A stretch of DNA of 64,000 nt, from contig NEEC01000014.1 of the NCBI GenBank assembly GCA_002189035.1, positions 3,040,501 through 3,104,500 on the forward strand. The letters run 5' to 3'. The notes beneath the pieces were generated by a model. That model ran no database searches and had not been told where the DNA came from. It saw nothing but the letters and a program-made list of their open reading frames with translations. The stretch comes from Utricularia gibba. Its lineage: Eukaryota; Streptophyta; Magnoliopsida; Lamiales; Lentibulariaceae. Positions 11,366 through 23,500 of the stretch are shown here, piece after piece. Position numbers and translations under genes: made by a program. Numbering within the stretch: the stretch's first letter is position 1; every line of letters begins with the position of its first letter.

Positions 11366-12211
11366 TTGTATGATAAATAAAAATCACAGAATCCCACTGT
11401 TTCTATCGTGTAGTTTATGTGACAGAAGCCTATTCTCTCACTTTCTTTTTCATTTTGAGCAGAGCCTTGTTGAAGAATGGAATCAGTGGAGCAATAAGGA
11501 AGTAGCAAGAAATAAGGAAACTGACTCCAAATGTGAAGAGTTGGAAGGTAACCGTAGATGCTTGACCCATACATTGCGTCAGTCACCCTTATACTGTTAT
11601 GGAAGAAACACTCAACATGGAAGAAGCAATCGTCCAAAGTAAGGAAAGAAATCAGTACCTTTGTTTATTTGTTACAAGTCTCTGTAATTTATCTGTCAAA
11701 AAAAAAAAAAAAACCTAACTCTGTCATTCTATTCAGTTAAGCCTATTAAAGGGGGTTATGTCGGTCCCAACCTACCGAATAGCAAACCTCTTCACACCTA
11801 ACCTTCACACTAGCTTGATATTACCTCAATTGGTGCCACATTCATATACGACCTAGCATTACAGATTAATACATACCACATGCAATATGAATTGGAATTT
11901 TTAGGGTCAATGCGACATGAAAGTTCAACCATGTCAGAATCATCCAGAGGTTTACAGATCTTAATCATCAGAGATCGGGCTACAGTCGGAATGTGATAGT
12001 TCGTTTGCAATATTGTTTGGGGCTGGAGCGAAAGGGAACGGCGATGAGATCTCATTAGTTAGGGATCCGATAGCATGAAAGTAGCGTGAAAGAGTTATTG
12101 AAGCTCCAACACGAGGTGGACCAAAGTAGAGCCTTGCTCTTGGATCGGACTCACGGTCTGGAACACAAGACGAATACCTATAAAGGAATAATTCCGCTCC
12201 GATAGTAAATA
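11366..12211 (+). repeat. Duplication copy A, non-coding flank of atp1 pseudogene
   Basis: Matches copy B on both sides of the copia insertion there. The position equivalent to the B insertion is the GGTCAATGCGAC stretch near 11,905-11,917, which is uninterrupted here. Between 11,433 and 11,640 copy A has ordinary sequence where copy B has a long TC microsatellite. A 15-A run at 11,699 is shared with B in slightly shorter form. Confidence 0.6.
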
Positions 12212-13600
12212 GATGAATACTGATAAACATAAATTTTAGCATATCCTTGCAATTAAAGCAAATCTCCGTATCAAATAAATTTATAAACCCTAATCTACAC
12301 AAAATACAAATTTAGAAAACTTGTATAATGAATGTCGGGGTTGATCACGAAGAGCTTGTGTTTGCTAAGTGTTTTAGTAAATGCATAATTCGAGCTAACA
12401 GTAAATCTTAGTTTAAGCTCGAACCAACAGTGGTAAACAAGTTCGGTAAACAAGTTAAGTAAATAATATCAAATCTTAACGCTAAGGTAACATGTATTGA
12501 TTTTAACTTAGAATAATACTAAGGTGCCTTAAGGGTCTGCAAGTGGTATGGTGCCAAAATCTCTAACTTAATCTACCATGTTCCTACACTCACAACTTCA
12601 AATAACCTAAGTCTACCCAGGTCATTTATCATATTTTCGGCTAAGTTAGTTTCCCATATCATCACCAACATTGCACTTAGGTCTACTCGCATGCAAAGCA
12701 TATAAAACTAGGTCTACCCGGTTCTACTGGTTCTACCCCGTACTAACACCTACTGCTCCCGTTTTGATTTCTTGGTCTACCTCTAAATCAAACATCTAAG
12801 TTGTAAAACTATTTGTTCTCCTCCTTAGGTCTATCCATGGCTTGATAGAAATAAGAGTTAAGAAACAATGGTAAATCTTATTAAGATTCCTAGACCTACA
12901 CCACTATGCTTCACCTTAAACCACCCTTAGGGTTTAGCTACTTATGCTTTGAAGGTAAAATGTAATGGTATTAACATAAAACAATGAAAATGTTAAGAAC
13001 ATCATGCAGAAGTTGGATGCAAAAACTAAAAACATCAACAAACTAAAATAAAATAATAAAGGTTATGGATTCCGTCTGCCACTATTCCTTGGCCGGAACA
13101 GTGGCGCTGAACTGGTTCTGATACTGTGCTTGAGGATGAAGATCTTCTTCTCCTGTTCTAGTCGGTGTTCTTCATGTTCAAGCTATTGGTCGGTGGAGAA
13201 GTCGTTCTCCCCACCGCTGGGGGTTGCTGAATGTTGGAGGGAAAAACCCCCTATGTGTATTCTGAAAAACGTATTGTCCTCTTGCGATTCTCTCTCCTCT
13301 GCCTTTCTCTCGCCTTCCACTGCCCAAGTCAAGTACATTCTCTGACAAATCTGCTATTCCTGGCACTGACTTGCAGACTGTTGTCGGAACAGTGTATTCA
13401 TTACTTCCTACTGCACGGTAACTTACACGAAATTGGGTTAGAACATGGGTGGGTTAAAGTATTTAGCCCACTAACATACCAAAAATCACATTTTCTTAAA
13501 TTATATATACAAATACTTAAAATTATAAAATAAACAATTAAATATAATTAAAACTCATGATTTTTATATCCTAAAAACATAAAAAAAATTTGTGCTATCA
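12212..13600. other. Copy A-specific insertion, unclassified
   Basis: Sequence present here but absent at the equivalent point of copy B (about 36,640). It contains repeated AGGTCTA(C/T)C motifs between 12,590 and 12,830 and a GC-richer segment at 13,070-13,400 with only short frames. It may be an LTR or a non-autonomous retroelement, but I found no TG...CA pair, PBS or second copy in the window. Confidence 0.4.
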
Positions 13601-13869
13601 AATACACAATGTATGAAAGTGGTAGATGCTTAAAAAATACATAAATAGCTGAATTGATTTCCAATGAGATTTTCAAAGAAGTTGATTCAAAAATTCTACT
13701 TAATTGTTATTGATTGTCCTACGCTCATTCTCGGAGAAGGTTGAGTGAGCATTATTACAAGAGAAAGAGATGGTGTACGAGGCTTTTTAGGAGATTTTAT
13801 GTGACTTTAGTTATTGTTTGTTTTCAAATGATATGTTTGGTAGTAAGCTTTAAGATGAAAGTTTTTTAT

Positions 13870-15890
13870 ATGGATCAGTTTGAAAGATAACCATGTCTCT
13901 GTACTGAAATTTGAAAGATGGCCATTCTAAAAAAATTTATTGCAAAATAGTCATCTTATTTTTTCAAATTAAAAATATTAATTGAGGTATAATAAACCCA
14001 AATAATTATTAAAAATAAATTTTTTGTACCTAATTAATTTTGATTTCAAATCATAACTATTCATAACATTTTTACAATAATTTTTTTATTATGTTGAAAT
14101 TGAATCACTCTTTCAGATAAAATACTTTCTAAATAAATGTTTAAGAAAACAATGCTTATTGTTCAAAATTTTTAAAAAAATTATTGGATTTATTTTTTGA
14201 CTGAAAAAACATTTATTGCATAGATTATCATCAATAATTATCAATTTTGTATAAACTTATGATGTTGCTTCATAATTTTAATTGAAGTAATGTTGACATT
14301 ATGCAAATGTAGCTAATTAAATGAACAATAAATTAGTAATTTTGTTAATATCCATATTCGGCAAAGGAGAAATAAGTCGTAATGGAGCTACATTCGACTT
14401 GTAGAATTTTTACTTGCACAATCCAAACTACCACATTTTACATAAACTACGAGAATTGAATTGCAAAGCGAAAAATCCATTTCCATATGGTGATTTCACA
14501 TAAAAATATCCATAGATTTCACGCATGAGTGCAATTATGATTGTAACTCCATAGTGTCATAAGTTATTTCATCATTTTAAATCATCTCTTCAAAAACTTT
14601 GCTAGCATAGTCCAAGTTACCACATTTTGTGTAAAATACGATAATCGAATTACAAAGTCAGAGATCAATTTCTATATATTGATTCATACCAAATTGATGC
14701 ACTTCGATCCCAAATAAAATATCAATGAAATCCACTGCCGACATGTGTCTAAACAAAATTACTAACGGATTGTTTATTTAATTAGCTACATTTGCACAAT
14801 ATCAACATTATTTCAATCAAAATTACGAGGCAACATCATAATTTAATACTAATTTGATAATTATTGATGATAAGATTATGCATAAAATGTTTCTTTTGTT
14901 CAAAAAATAAATCCAATAAATTTTTTAAAATTTTAAGCAATAAGCAGTGTTGATGCATTCATTTGGAAAGTATTTTATCTAAAAAAGAGATTTAGTTTCC
15001 ACATAATAAAAAAATTATGAATGTTATGAATACACATGATTCTAAATCAAAATTAATTGCATTTGAAAAATTTACTTTGAATAAATATTTGAGTGCTGCT
15101 TATTATGATAATGAAAAAATTTTTAATTTTCAAAAATAAACCAATAATTTTTTACAATAAATTGATAAATAAGTATTTTGAATGCTTCTTATTATCATTA
15201 GACAATGCTCAGAAGTTGTTGAACATGACTTATTATCAATAAACCTCATCTAAATATTCAGAGTGTTATTTAGTATCATTAATCGACGTCTTGATTCCTT
15301 TATACTCTTTTTATTAGCACTAAACTACATCCATTAACACTTTTATCAATAGTTTGTAATGCGGAAGTATGATGCAGTTTTAATGTAAGAGAAAAATAAA
15401 TATTATTATGAAAATGTTGTTACTTCATATGATTCTAAATTCAGATTAATGATGTTTGAAGAACTTGTTTCACGTAATTACTAGATTTTAGATAAATGTA
15501 TAATATATATTATTTAAGTATTTGAATATTACATCTCTATTTGGGTTATATAATTAACTAGGAGACTGCAAATTTACTTTTTGTGATCGTGACACATATG
15601 AGAATTTCAATAATGCAAATTAGATATTTTGTAATATTTTATACAATATTTTGATGTTAAATATGAAAAAGAATGTAATTATACTTAATTTTGAAAATAG
15701 TAATTTAAAAGAAATGAATTATTTCATTTTCTATATATTGACATGTCAATATATTTTATGAAACAAATCATTTCTTTTTAAGTGTATTTATAAAATAATT
15801 CATTTTTTAAATGATGTATATAGAATATTGCCATTTTGCAAAGAAATATTTGAAGATCCATCTTTCAAGTTAGACATACCATATAAAAGA
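13870..15890. mobile_element. Non-autonomous DNA element with long inverted repeats
   Basis: About 2.0 kb absent from the equivalent site in copy B (about 36,912-36,925). Outer inverted repeats: TTGAAAGATGGCCATTC plus ATTGCAAAATAG at 13,911-13,951 against their inverted counterpart at 15,829-15,868. Inner arms of about 310 bp: 14,032-14,346 pairs with 14,752-15,058 inverted, with about 400 bp between. That centre holds two diverged direct repeats of about 85 bp (14,413-14,500 and 14,601-14,690). No transposase frame is present. The structure fits a foldback or Mutator-like non-autonomous element; the superfamily is inferred from structure only. Confidence 0.68.
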
Positions 15891-16849
15891 TATAATGCTT
15901 GGCCTCATATAAAAGAAGAGAGAGATGGTTTTAGTTAAAAGATTGGTTTAATTTTATGTATTTATATGTTTACAATTAAATTAAAGATGCAGTTATCATT
16001 CTCTTACTCCTCAAATATTAATTTATACAATTAACCTACCTCTCTTTTTTATTGATCCCGTGGCTAATTAATCTAAGGAACAGGATACGTCATGCGAAGT
16101 TAAAGATCTGGCTTTATCTACACTTTTGCAGGATTTTTCCGAATTTTTGTTATAATAACTCAACCCCATTACAATGGAAAGATGAATTATTCCCTTATAA
16201 ATTCCTGTGGTGACTTTTTATTAACAACGGTGACAATTCAACAAAGGAGAGGATTTACAATAAATGTGATATTTAATTTAGTGATAAAAATGTTATTTCT
16301 TATTAAATTAACTTACAATTTATCAATTTTATGTAAAATCATATATATAACACTTATATACGAAAATCTATTTTATTTCAAATCTGTTTAACTATGTTCA
16401 TATTTACTCAGTACCACTACCAAATGTCCCCTTAAAGTACTCAAAATGGGTGACCTCATTCAATAAAAAAGTGTTTTCCTACAGGGAAGATTTTTCCTCA
16501 ATTCATCCATACTTAAAGTTAAGGTTTATTTTTCAAGCGTATGAATGAATCTTTTTTTTTGTACCGAGTCAAAGTCTAGAAAATGAATAATGAGATTAAG
16601 TGTTATACTTGTTCCAATTATTCCTTTAGTTATGATCTAAGGTTCAATTTTCTATTAGGCATTTTTGGGGAGTAGCATGCTTCCCATTATGCAATAGGGC
16701 AATCTCTTGCACTGTATTAAAGGAGCATGGGACAGAGGCATGATTTTGTCAAGGAAGTGATGAATAAAATCAATATTACAACATACAATTATTCAAAAAA
16801 AAATTTCAAAAAACAATATATTCAACGTAACCTAAATTGGAGTCAAAGG

Positions 16850-17300
16850 TTTTTCATACTCTCAAATTCATATATGAAACAATCAACATAAAAAATTCAA
16901 ACAATATCTTTTTCAATGTATATAATCAAAGAGTAAGATAAAAAATCATTTTTTAATTTATTTCGCAATGGATGATTCACAATTTTCATCGCCGAAAATG
17001 CATATTCAGATGTCGCTATAAAAACTGGAATAGCCAAAACTAGTCGAATCAGCCTATCAACAAGATAATAATTCACTGACTCCCAAACATGATTCGATAT
17101 ATTTAAAAAAAACTTGAGATGGAACTGAAAATTTATGTTAACATTTATACAAAAAACTCCAATTGGTATCTGAAATGTATTTTTTTTTATCTGTATGTGG
17201 ATAGAACTTTTCAATCATTCAACAAATTTTGAGAAAATCGCATGATTTATAACCACCTTTAGGGCTCAAAGTTGAACACAGTTTGAGCAATTTAACTACG
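16850..17300 (-). pseudogene. hAT transposase C-terminal dimerisation fragment
   Basis: The minus frame 17,214-16,897 ends YYLVDRLIRLVLAIPVFIAT, then SEYAFSAMKIVNHPLRNK and SLIIYIEKDIV. The LP-x-S-T-A-x-x-E-R-x-F-S-x-x-K block with following Leu-rich helices is the dimerisation region at the C-terminus of hAT transposases. Upstream the frame decays and no RNase H-like catalytic core is readable. It lies in copy A where copy B shows no equivalent, so it may be a later insertion or have been lost from B. Confidence 0.75.
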
Positions 17301-18587
17301 TTTCCATTAAATATGCTACTCATCTCATCTAATATATAGTCTAAATGGCTATAAATATCTCAAATCGATAATAATATTCAGATGTAATAGGAAACCTTAG
17401 AAACCATGAATGATTTTTTTAACATGTTCAACTGAATCAATATCATTCAAGATATACTAATCTCTATACTATAATATTCTATATAGATTTTTTATCAACT
17501 TCAATCACTTCTTGAAGACAAATTCTTAATACATTTGAAAGATTATTCGGGTGGAATCATTGGTAATCAAAGTATTTATTAACGAATGATGTGCATGTTT
17601 TATGCTATTTTATAGTGTTTTTAATGTGTGTTTATTTTCTATTTTGAAATGACAGAATTATATTATGTAAAATTATTTTATTAAAATATAAAATACTTTT
17701 AAGTTAAAGAAAATTTTAAAAACTAAATATTTTAAAATAAAATTATTGCACACTCTCTTACAAAAAAATTAACCTTGTCCTATGCGGCACTTCTCTGTTA
17801 ACTCTTAGACCTGGGGGTGCCTGCAAGCAGTTCCAAAACCTGTTGTACTCGGATATCACTTGTTTGCTAAAGCCGCGAGATCTGAAAACCCGGGAAGGCC
17901 ATTCTTCTTCAGCACCCAGTCATGGGGCCGGAAGAAAGAAAAATGAAGGCTGCCATGTGTTTAAATAGGGATCATGATAATTAACATCTTTGGCTGTATT
18001 TTACGACTCCTGCTTCAAGACATTATTTCCTTTCAATCAATGCTTGCAAAGCCCAAAAGACTTTCTCTTCAACCTCGTGTTGCAGAAATCAAAATCATCT
18101 ATTTCAGAGTAAACCGGTGCAAGTGTTTGTTTCCGGCTTCCGCCTTCACCTTCATCGTTCCTCCAACAATAATATTTATTTTTAAAATATTTAGTGGAAT
18201 ATTATAAAATTATATTATAAAACTTAATAATATAAATATATATTATAAAGTTAATATATTAAATTAATGTATAATTTAATTTATGGTATAAATTCATTTT
18301 TAAAGTAGATAAAAATTTAATATTATAATTTTTCTAATTAATTTCTTATTTAATCTTCAGAATAGAGATTAAAAAATTAGAACTTTTAAATTAATTATGT
18401 AATCTAAATTTTTGATTTTACTATAAAACACTTAAAAATTAAAATTTTTAAAAATTAAATTAAATTATTTTAGAAAATTCTTTACATAGAACATTCCGCT
18501 CAAGTTATGAGAATTTATTGTATCATTTTAAGAATACAAACAAGAGATCAATTAGCACACTAATGCTTAAGAGCTACTCAATCACTC
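17301..18587. other. AT-rich end of copy A and single-copy-like spacer
   Basis: 17,525-17,865 is still duplication sequence (GATTATTCGGGTG and GGTGCCTGCAA motifs shared with 38,800-39,220). From 17,880 a short GC-richer piece (CCCGGGAAGG near 17,890) precedes very AT-rich DNA from 18,170. No gene recognised. Confidence 0.45.
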
Positions 18588-18590
18588 TTA

Positions 18591-18864
18591 GAGTATCTTT
18601 ACTCATTTCAGGAAATGCCATCAGCATTTTCGGAAATGAGGTAAATGTTCCCAAAATGAATAATCTTATTTTTTTTTTGGAAACATAAATAAGGAAACTT
18701 GATTTACTTCCGGAAATAATTTAAAATGTAGTTTATAATATTTATTTTAATATTACAGTTTTCGGAAATAGATACAAACCTAACGAAAACTTAATAAAAT
18801 AAACCTAATAACTTAATTTTCGGAAATGCAATGTTAGCATTTCCGTAAACGAGTAAAGATGCTC
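18591..18864. mobile_element. Tourist-like MITE with TTA target duplication
   Basis: 274 bp with terminal inverted repeats: GAGTATCTTTACTC at the left and, read inverted, GAGCATCTTTACTCGTTT at the right, both followed inward by GGAAATGC. Flanked on both sides by TTA (18,588-18,590 and 18,865-18,867), the 3-bp duplication typical of PIF/Harbinger elements. Inside are several CGGAAAT motifs and AT-rich DNA, no coding capacity. Ends and duplication agree well, so this is a firm structural call. Confidence 0.8.
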
Positions 18865-18959
18865 TTACAATCTCAATCGCTACTGAAGAACTCTCTCTCC
18901 CATCACCGTTTGTCCCACATTATATGCAGTCCTTATTTGTAGAGCTTCAAGTGCTACAT

Positions 18960-19325
18960 ACGTCAGTAATTACCACCTCAAGATTTCACGGTCTAGCGAT
19001 GACTTTTTGCCTGGAGAGGAACACGCTTAACCTGCTAAGACCAACCCACAAGTGCTATGCTCACCTTTAGCAATTTAATCTTTTCCTGCTCCATGATTTC
19101 CCCAATCCAATGGTACCTCGTGTCCACATGTGTCCACATGGGACTGATGACCTGCATACTTGCTCAATGCAATCGCACATTGATTATTACAGCAGATTTG
19201 TATTTTATGATCACTAAGACCTAGTTCTTATAAAGACTTGGCAAGTCAAAAAGCCTCTTTTGCTGCTTTAGATCTGGCCATATACTATGCCTTAATGGAT
19301 GAAATAGCTATGCATTTTTGCAGAC
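18960..19325 (-). pseudogene. Ty1/copia RNase H fragment
   Basis: The minus strand reads ARSKAAKEAF, then ELGLSDHKIQICCNNQCAIA and LSK, then after a frame change RYHWIGEIMEQEKIKLLKV, then VPLQAKSHR. This matches the end of copia RNase H: the SEA-KEA-LWL helix, an IYCDSQSAI-LSK block around a catalytic Asp, and HIDVRYHFIRE. The catalytic D of the CDSQ motif reads N here. A short duplicated TGTCCACATG sits inside it. It lies 9 bases left of the family A 5' LTR. Confidence 0.75.
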
Positions 19326-19333
19326 TAGACATT

Positions 19334-20521
19334 TGATAACACATATTTTTGAGTAACTCAATGCATAGAATTTACTCATTTTGTGCTACAAAAATTAAGT
19401 TTTATTGCCTAGTTTTATATTTTTGCACATAAGTACCGTAGTAGTGTCAATTTAGTCTTAGTTGGGACTAAACCCTAAACCCTAAATCGCAGATTTAGTC
19501 CCAACCCTCTAATAGTTTTATTTGAGTAATGCACTGCAGGTCACAACACAAATCCCAAGGAGCCGAATATGCACAGTGTAGTGGCAGAAGATGAGTCCAA
19601 AAGTTTGCAAATTGGTACACACAAAATCCAAGGAGGGAAAAAGGGAGGTTTTGGACAAAAAGGAAGAAAAGATGAGAGAGAAGACATATCTCCCTTTGGA
19701 GACTCAAGACAAGTTTCTGGAGATTTTTCTGGAGGAAGAAGGAGGAGGGGACGACGAACCAGAAGAACACAGCTTCTCTTGAGAAATTATTTTCGTTCTT
19801 CATGTTTAATGTTCCTAGCTAAGACTAGATTTGGATTTCCTGTGTGAATGAAGTGTCTGTCCTACTTTTGCTTCATATTGCTCGTTGTTGTTTAGCATTT
19901 GTAGCCAAGATGTTGCTTAGTATCTGCTATGAAGATGTTTTACTTTCCATTACCATGAGTAGCTAAGCACTTAGGGTGGTGCCTTGGGGTGAAAAGGGGA
20001 GAAATATGCTAATCCATCCTTAGACCTAATAAATCATAAGTCACACTACTTCCTTAGAAAACCGGGATAGATCCAGGAGGGAGAGGTAGTGAAATCCAAC
20101 TAACAACCCTAATTAGAGGTAGACCAAAGATTAGGGGAAAAAACAAGAATCCGAGTAGACCTAGATCTTGTAAGTTAGTTGTATGATTTTTGATTTATGT
20201 GAGCTTGTTTAGTGATAGGCATACATCCCCTAAGAGTCCCAAGGCATTACCCATTCCATTCCAGAAACTACTGAATCCAAACTTGTTACCTTTTCCTTAC
20301 TGCATTCCATCTTAGATCTGTTTTATTCCTAGCTAAGACCAATTTTACCAACGTGACATTGATTATATGCATTAACACTTACATAGCAAGCACCTGCTCT
20401 TCGTGTTCGACCCTAATCACTATGCTCATAATTGTTTTATGCTTGAAGATGTATTAGGTTATAAATTTATTTGATAGAAAAAATTGCAATTTAACGACAT
20501 TGTGTAATTTTCCGTTTATCA
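19334..20521 (+). repeat. 5' LTR of family A element
   Basis: Begins TGATAACACAT and ends CGTTTATCA, immediately before the PBS, so its ends follow the TG...CA rule. Full-length sister copy at 4,937-6,116, truncated sister at 25,344-25,841. Inside, GTTGGGACTAAA (19,461) and TTTAGTCCCAAC (19,494) form a 12-bp stem. Its loop carries two telomere-like CCCTAAA units, absent from the other two copies. The LTR would hold the promoter and polyadenylation signals; I could not pick a TATA box with confidence. Confidence 0.85.
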
Positions 20522-20524
20522 AAT

Positions 20525-20542
20525 TGACGCCGTTGCCGAAGA
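20525..20542 (+). promoter_or_regulatory. Primer-binding site, Asp-tRNA type
   Basis: TGACGCCGTTGCCGAAGA lies three bases past the LTR end. Athila-like elements use TGGCGCCGTTGCCGGGGA, complementary to the 3' end of tRNA-Asp. The site here keeps the GCCGTTGCCG core with changes at both ends. Confidence 0.78.
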
Positions 20543-20545
20543 GCG

Positions 20546-23245
20546 GTGTTTAATTGTTTTGTGATTCGCTTGATGCATTTGCGTTCTTCTGGTGCATGTG
20601 ATCTTGTTTTTCACCTAGAAATCGAGAGAACTATCAGCAAGAACCGCACAAGAGTGAGAGAAGCAGCAAGGTTGAGCAGACTCCTTGCTATTACTCAAAT
20701 TTATTTCAATATGGCAGAACAGGAGAAGACTTTGAATGAGCTTGATGCAGTTGACCACACGTACAGAGGGCTGTGTATAAGGTTCTTTCATGACACAGCA
20801 AACGAATTGAAGCCAGCTATGATAAATTTTCTGCCTAAATACTATGGAAAAGTGGGTGAAAACCCACATGAACATCTTGATAATGTCACTGCTGTTTGCA
20901 CCTCCTTTAAGAGTGCTGGGATGAGTGAGGATGCCATCTGTTTGAGGGCATTCTAGTTTACACTGGAAGGGAGCGCAGAGACATGGTTCAACTCTTTGAA
21001 GCCTGGAAGTATTACAGATTGGTCAGGGATGAAGAAAGTATTTCTCAGCAAATATTTCCCTGCTTCAAAGGCTGAAGGGATACGAAAGGAAATCAGTGAC
21101 ATTGAGCAAACAAGTGGAGAATCTTTACATGAATATTGGGAGCGTTTTAATCACCTGCTAGGCTCCTGTCCACACCACGGATTTCAGACCAATGCATTGG
21201 TCAAGTATTTTTATGATGGTCTTCTATGCATGGATAGGGCCATGGTAGACTCTGCAACAGGTGGGTTTTTGAGAAAAAAAACTCCCATAGAAGCTCTTGC
21301 ATTACTTGAGGAGTTGGCTGAACACTCCAGACATATTATCAGAAAATAGGCTTCGAACAAAAGGGTTTATGAGCTGGAATGCATGCCAAAACCATCAGAA
21401 AGTGAGTTGACGAAAAATGTGGCTGCCATGTCTGAGATGATGAAGGAGTTATTTTTATTCCAAGCTAAGAATTTGGATGCAGGGATCATCCAAATTTCAG
21501 ATGGAGTAACAATGATAATGCTTACAAGGGTGAGAGTTCATCTGTTGGACAGCAAGTGTTTCAGTAAAATTTCCAAGAGCAGCAACAACGTTCTTATCAA
21601 GCTCCACAATTTCGCAAACCAAACCAGCAGATGCAGCAGCAATTTCAACTTCCAAACCAAAATAATGCTGGAGGAAACTCTGAGAATTCTTTAGAAGAGA
21701 TGCTGAAAATGTTTATGGTGCAATCAACCAAAAATGAAGTAGAGAATCGACAAGCCATCAAGAATTTGGAGACTCAAGTGACTCAATTGGCACTGGAGCT
21801 TGGAGAATTAAAGAAGAAAGGAGAGCCAACAACGTCATATTCAAATTCTGGTGGAAGAATGAATTGCAGCGCCATGACATTGAGGAACACAAAGGGGAAG
21901 CCAGACGGGAATTTAGTCCAATCTGGGAGTAAAACTGACGAGAAGCAGAAATTTTATGTTGCGGTTGAGGACAAGGAAGAAGTGATTGCTCATCGAGAAC
22001 TTACTAAAGTAGAGATTACTCAACCACTTCTTTCTGATAAGTTGGAGACAAAAGAAGAACATGATGAGAAGGAGAAGATTTTGAAGGTCTTGGGTAATAC
22101 TCAACTTAATTTGAATATTTTGGATTACATTTCCATGGTACCACGTAGTGTCAAATATTTGAAGCACCTCTGCATGACCAAGCCCAAGATGAAGGAAAAA
22201 GAGAAGGTATTTTTAAGTGAGAGTTGTTCAACCTTCCTCACCCAAAAAACTTCTAGAAAAATGCAAGGATCCAGGTATATTTTTTATTCCTTGCAAGATT
22301 GGAGATTTGAATGTCAAGAGAGCAATGGCTGATTTAGAAGCTGCTGTTAATGTGATGCCATATTCAGTTTATGAAGCTCTTAGATTGGGACCTTTGCAAG
22401 CTGTTGGAGTACAAATTGAATTGGCAAATCGAAGCCTAATTTCTCCCAAAGAGTTGGTAGAAGATGTGTTAATTCGAATTGAAGATCTGATATTTCCAGC
22501 TGATTTTTATGTGGTCAATATGCCTGCTGGAGGATCAAGTGATACCACCATAATTTTGGGAAGACCATTTTTTAGCACATCCAATGTTATTATCAATGTG
22601 AAAATGGGGACAATTGAGTTGTCTTTTGATAAAGAGAGGATTTTACTTGAGATGGAAGATGTGACAGAAAATCCTAGTGATTTTGAAGATATTTGTTCTA
22701 TGGACTCAACTGAAGGATTTGTTGAAGAATATATAGAGAGAGAAGATGACAAGAAGGAAAAAGGATATGAAGAAGTCTTTATTGAAGAATCAAATGGTGG
22801 GGTGAAGATGAGGCATTTGAATGCTGTACAAGATGAACCAAGAGATGGATGCGTGAATTTCAAGCCTTCTCTAACTCACACGAAACAGGTTTTGGTTGAT
22901 GTTGAGAAGAAAAATTCCAGTGTTAGTCTTATCTCGGACCAAGAATCAATATTATTTGAAGGATTCATACAAAATCCAAAGGAAATTTTGGATAATGTTG
23001 AAGGGGAGAATGTTTATGTTAATTATTTCAGGAAAATTGATGGATTTGAAGATGCTTACATGGTTGCAGAAACATATCCCAATGAACAATTACTCCTAGG
23101 TAAGACTATAACTTGGGAACGAGGTTCTACTGATATTGTTAATTTCATTGCTGCAGGAATTGTACCAATTGGAGATGAATGCAATGAAATGAACATGTAT
23201 TTCAATGATGAAAAATCTAATGTGTGGGAGTATTCAAAATGTTGA
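20546..23245 (+). pseudogene. Gag-protease polyprotein with pol deletion
   Basis: Gag: LKPAMINFLPKYYGKVGENP, then FTLEGSAETWFNSLKPGSI, SKYFPASKAEGIRKEI, and RFNHLLGSCPHHGF, the standard plant retrotransposon Gag core. Gag ends in a Gln-rich spacer and MTLRNTKGK (about 21,880). Protease: DPGIFFIPCKIGDLNVKRAM, then active-site DLEAAVNVMP and closing IILGRPFF. Athila-type proteases carry DLGA, so Gly to Glu is expected to inactivate. The same frame then runs about 200 residues and reads AETYPNEQLLLGK, STDIVNFIAAGIVP and NVWEYSKC. That is the linker between RNase H and integrase, so RT and RNase H are missing with the frame kept. TAG stops lie at 20,954 and 21,347, and two frame changes flank 21,480-22,250. 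Confidence 0.85.
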
Positions 23246-23366
23246 ACAGTTCTTGCAAAACTCTTGAGAATGAGGCCCATGACGTTGTTGATGATATGGT
23301 ATTGAATGATACAACAAAAACGTAGCCTCAAAGAAAGTCTAGTCTAGGACTGGGAACAGGGACGCT

Positions 23367-23384
23367 CTTGGGAGGCAACCCAAG
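23367..23384 (+). other. Conserved post-pol hairpin
   Basis: CTTGGG, a six-base loop AGGCAA, and CCCAAG give a perfect 6-bp stem 120 bases after the pol stop and 117 bases before the second reading frame. A GGGAGGCAACCCA motif at this place is, from memory, common in plant gypsy elements of this group. It may affect termination, export or packaging; that role is inference. Confidence 0.55.
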
Positions 23385-23500
23385 TTTAATTTCTGTTAGT
23401 TTTATTTTCCTGACTTTTTATTTTGCACTTTTAGACTAAGCTAGGAGTTATTTTGTTTTGCTGTGTTCCTGATAAGAAGAAGGGGAAAATATAGCGAAAA

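Larger units (their letters stand above)
10350..17865 (+). repeat. Segmental duplication, copy A
   Basis: Co-linear, interrupted similarity to 27,205-39,245 in the same orientation. Matching blocks are 10,350-10,905 with 27,205-27,719; 11,135-11,430 with 29,770-30,118; 11,640-11,913 with 30,320-30,643; 11,908-12,212 with 36,060-36,640; 13,600-13,875 with 36,650-36,915; 15,890-16,560 with 36,920-37,560; and 17,525-17,865 with 38,780-39,245. Copy A has its own insertions at about 12,212-13,600 and 13,870-15,890 and a hAT fragment at 16,850-17,300. Ends are approximate. Confidence 0.75.

Noticed and set aside
11337-11740. Several overlapping frames of 60-101 codons on both strands
   Set aside because: They overlap the atp1 pseudogene and duplicated non-coding DNA, and copy B does not preserve them.
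19462-19487. Interstitial telomere tract
   Set aside because: Only two CCCTAAA units, inside the loop of an LTR stem-loop.
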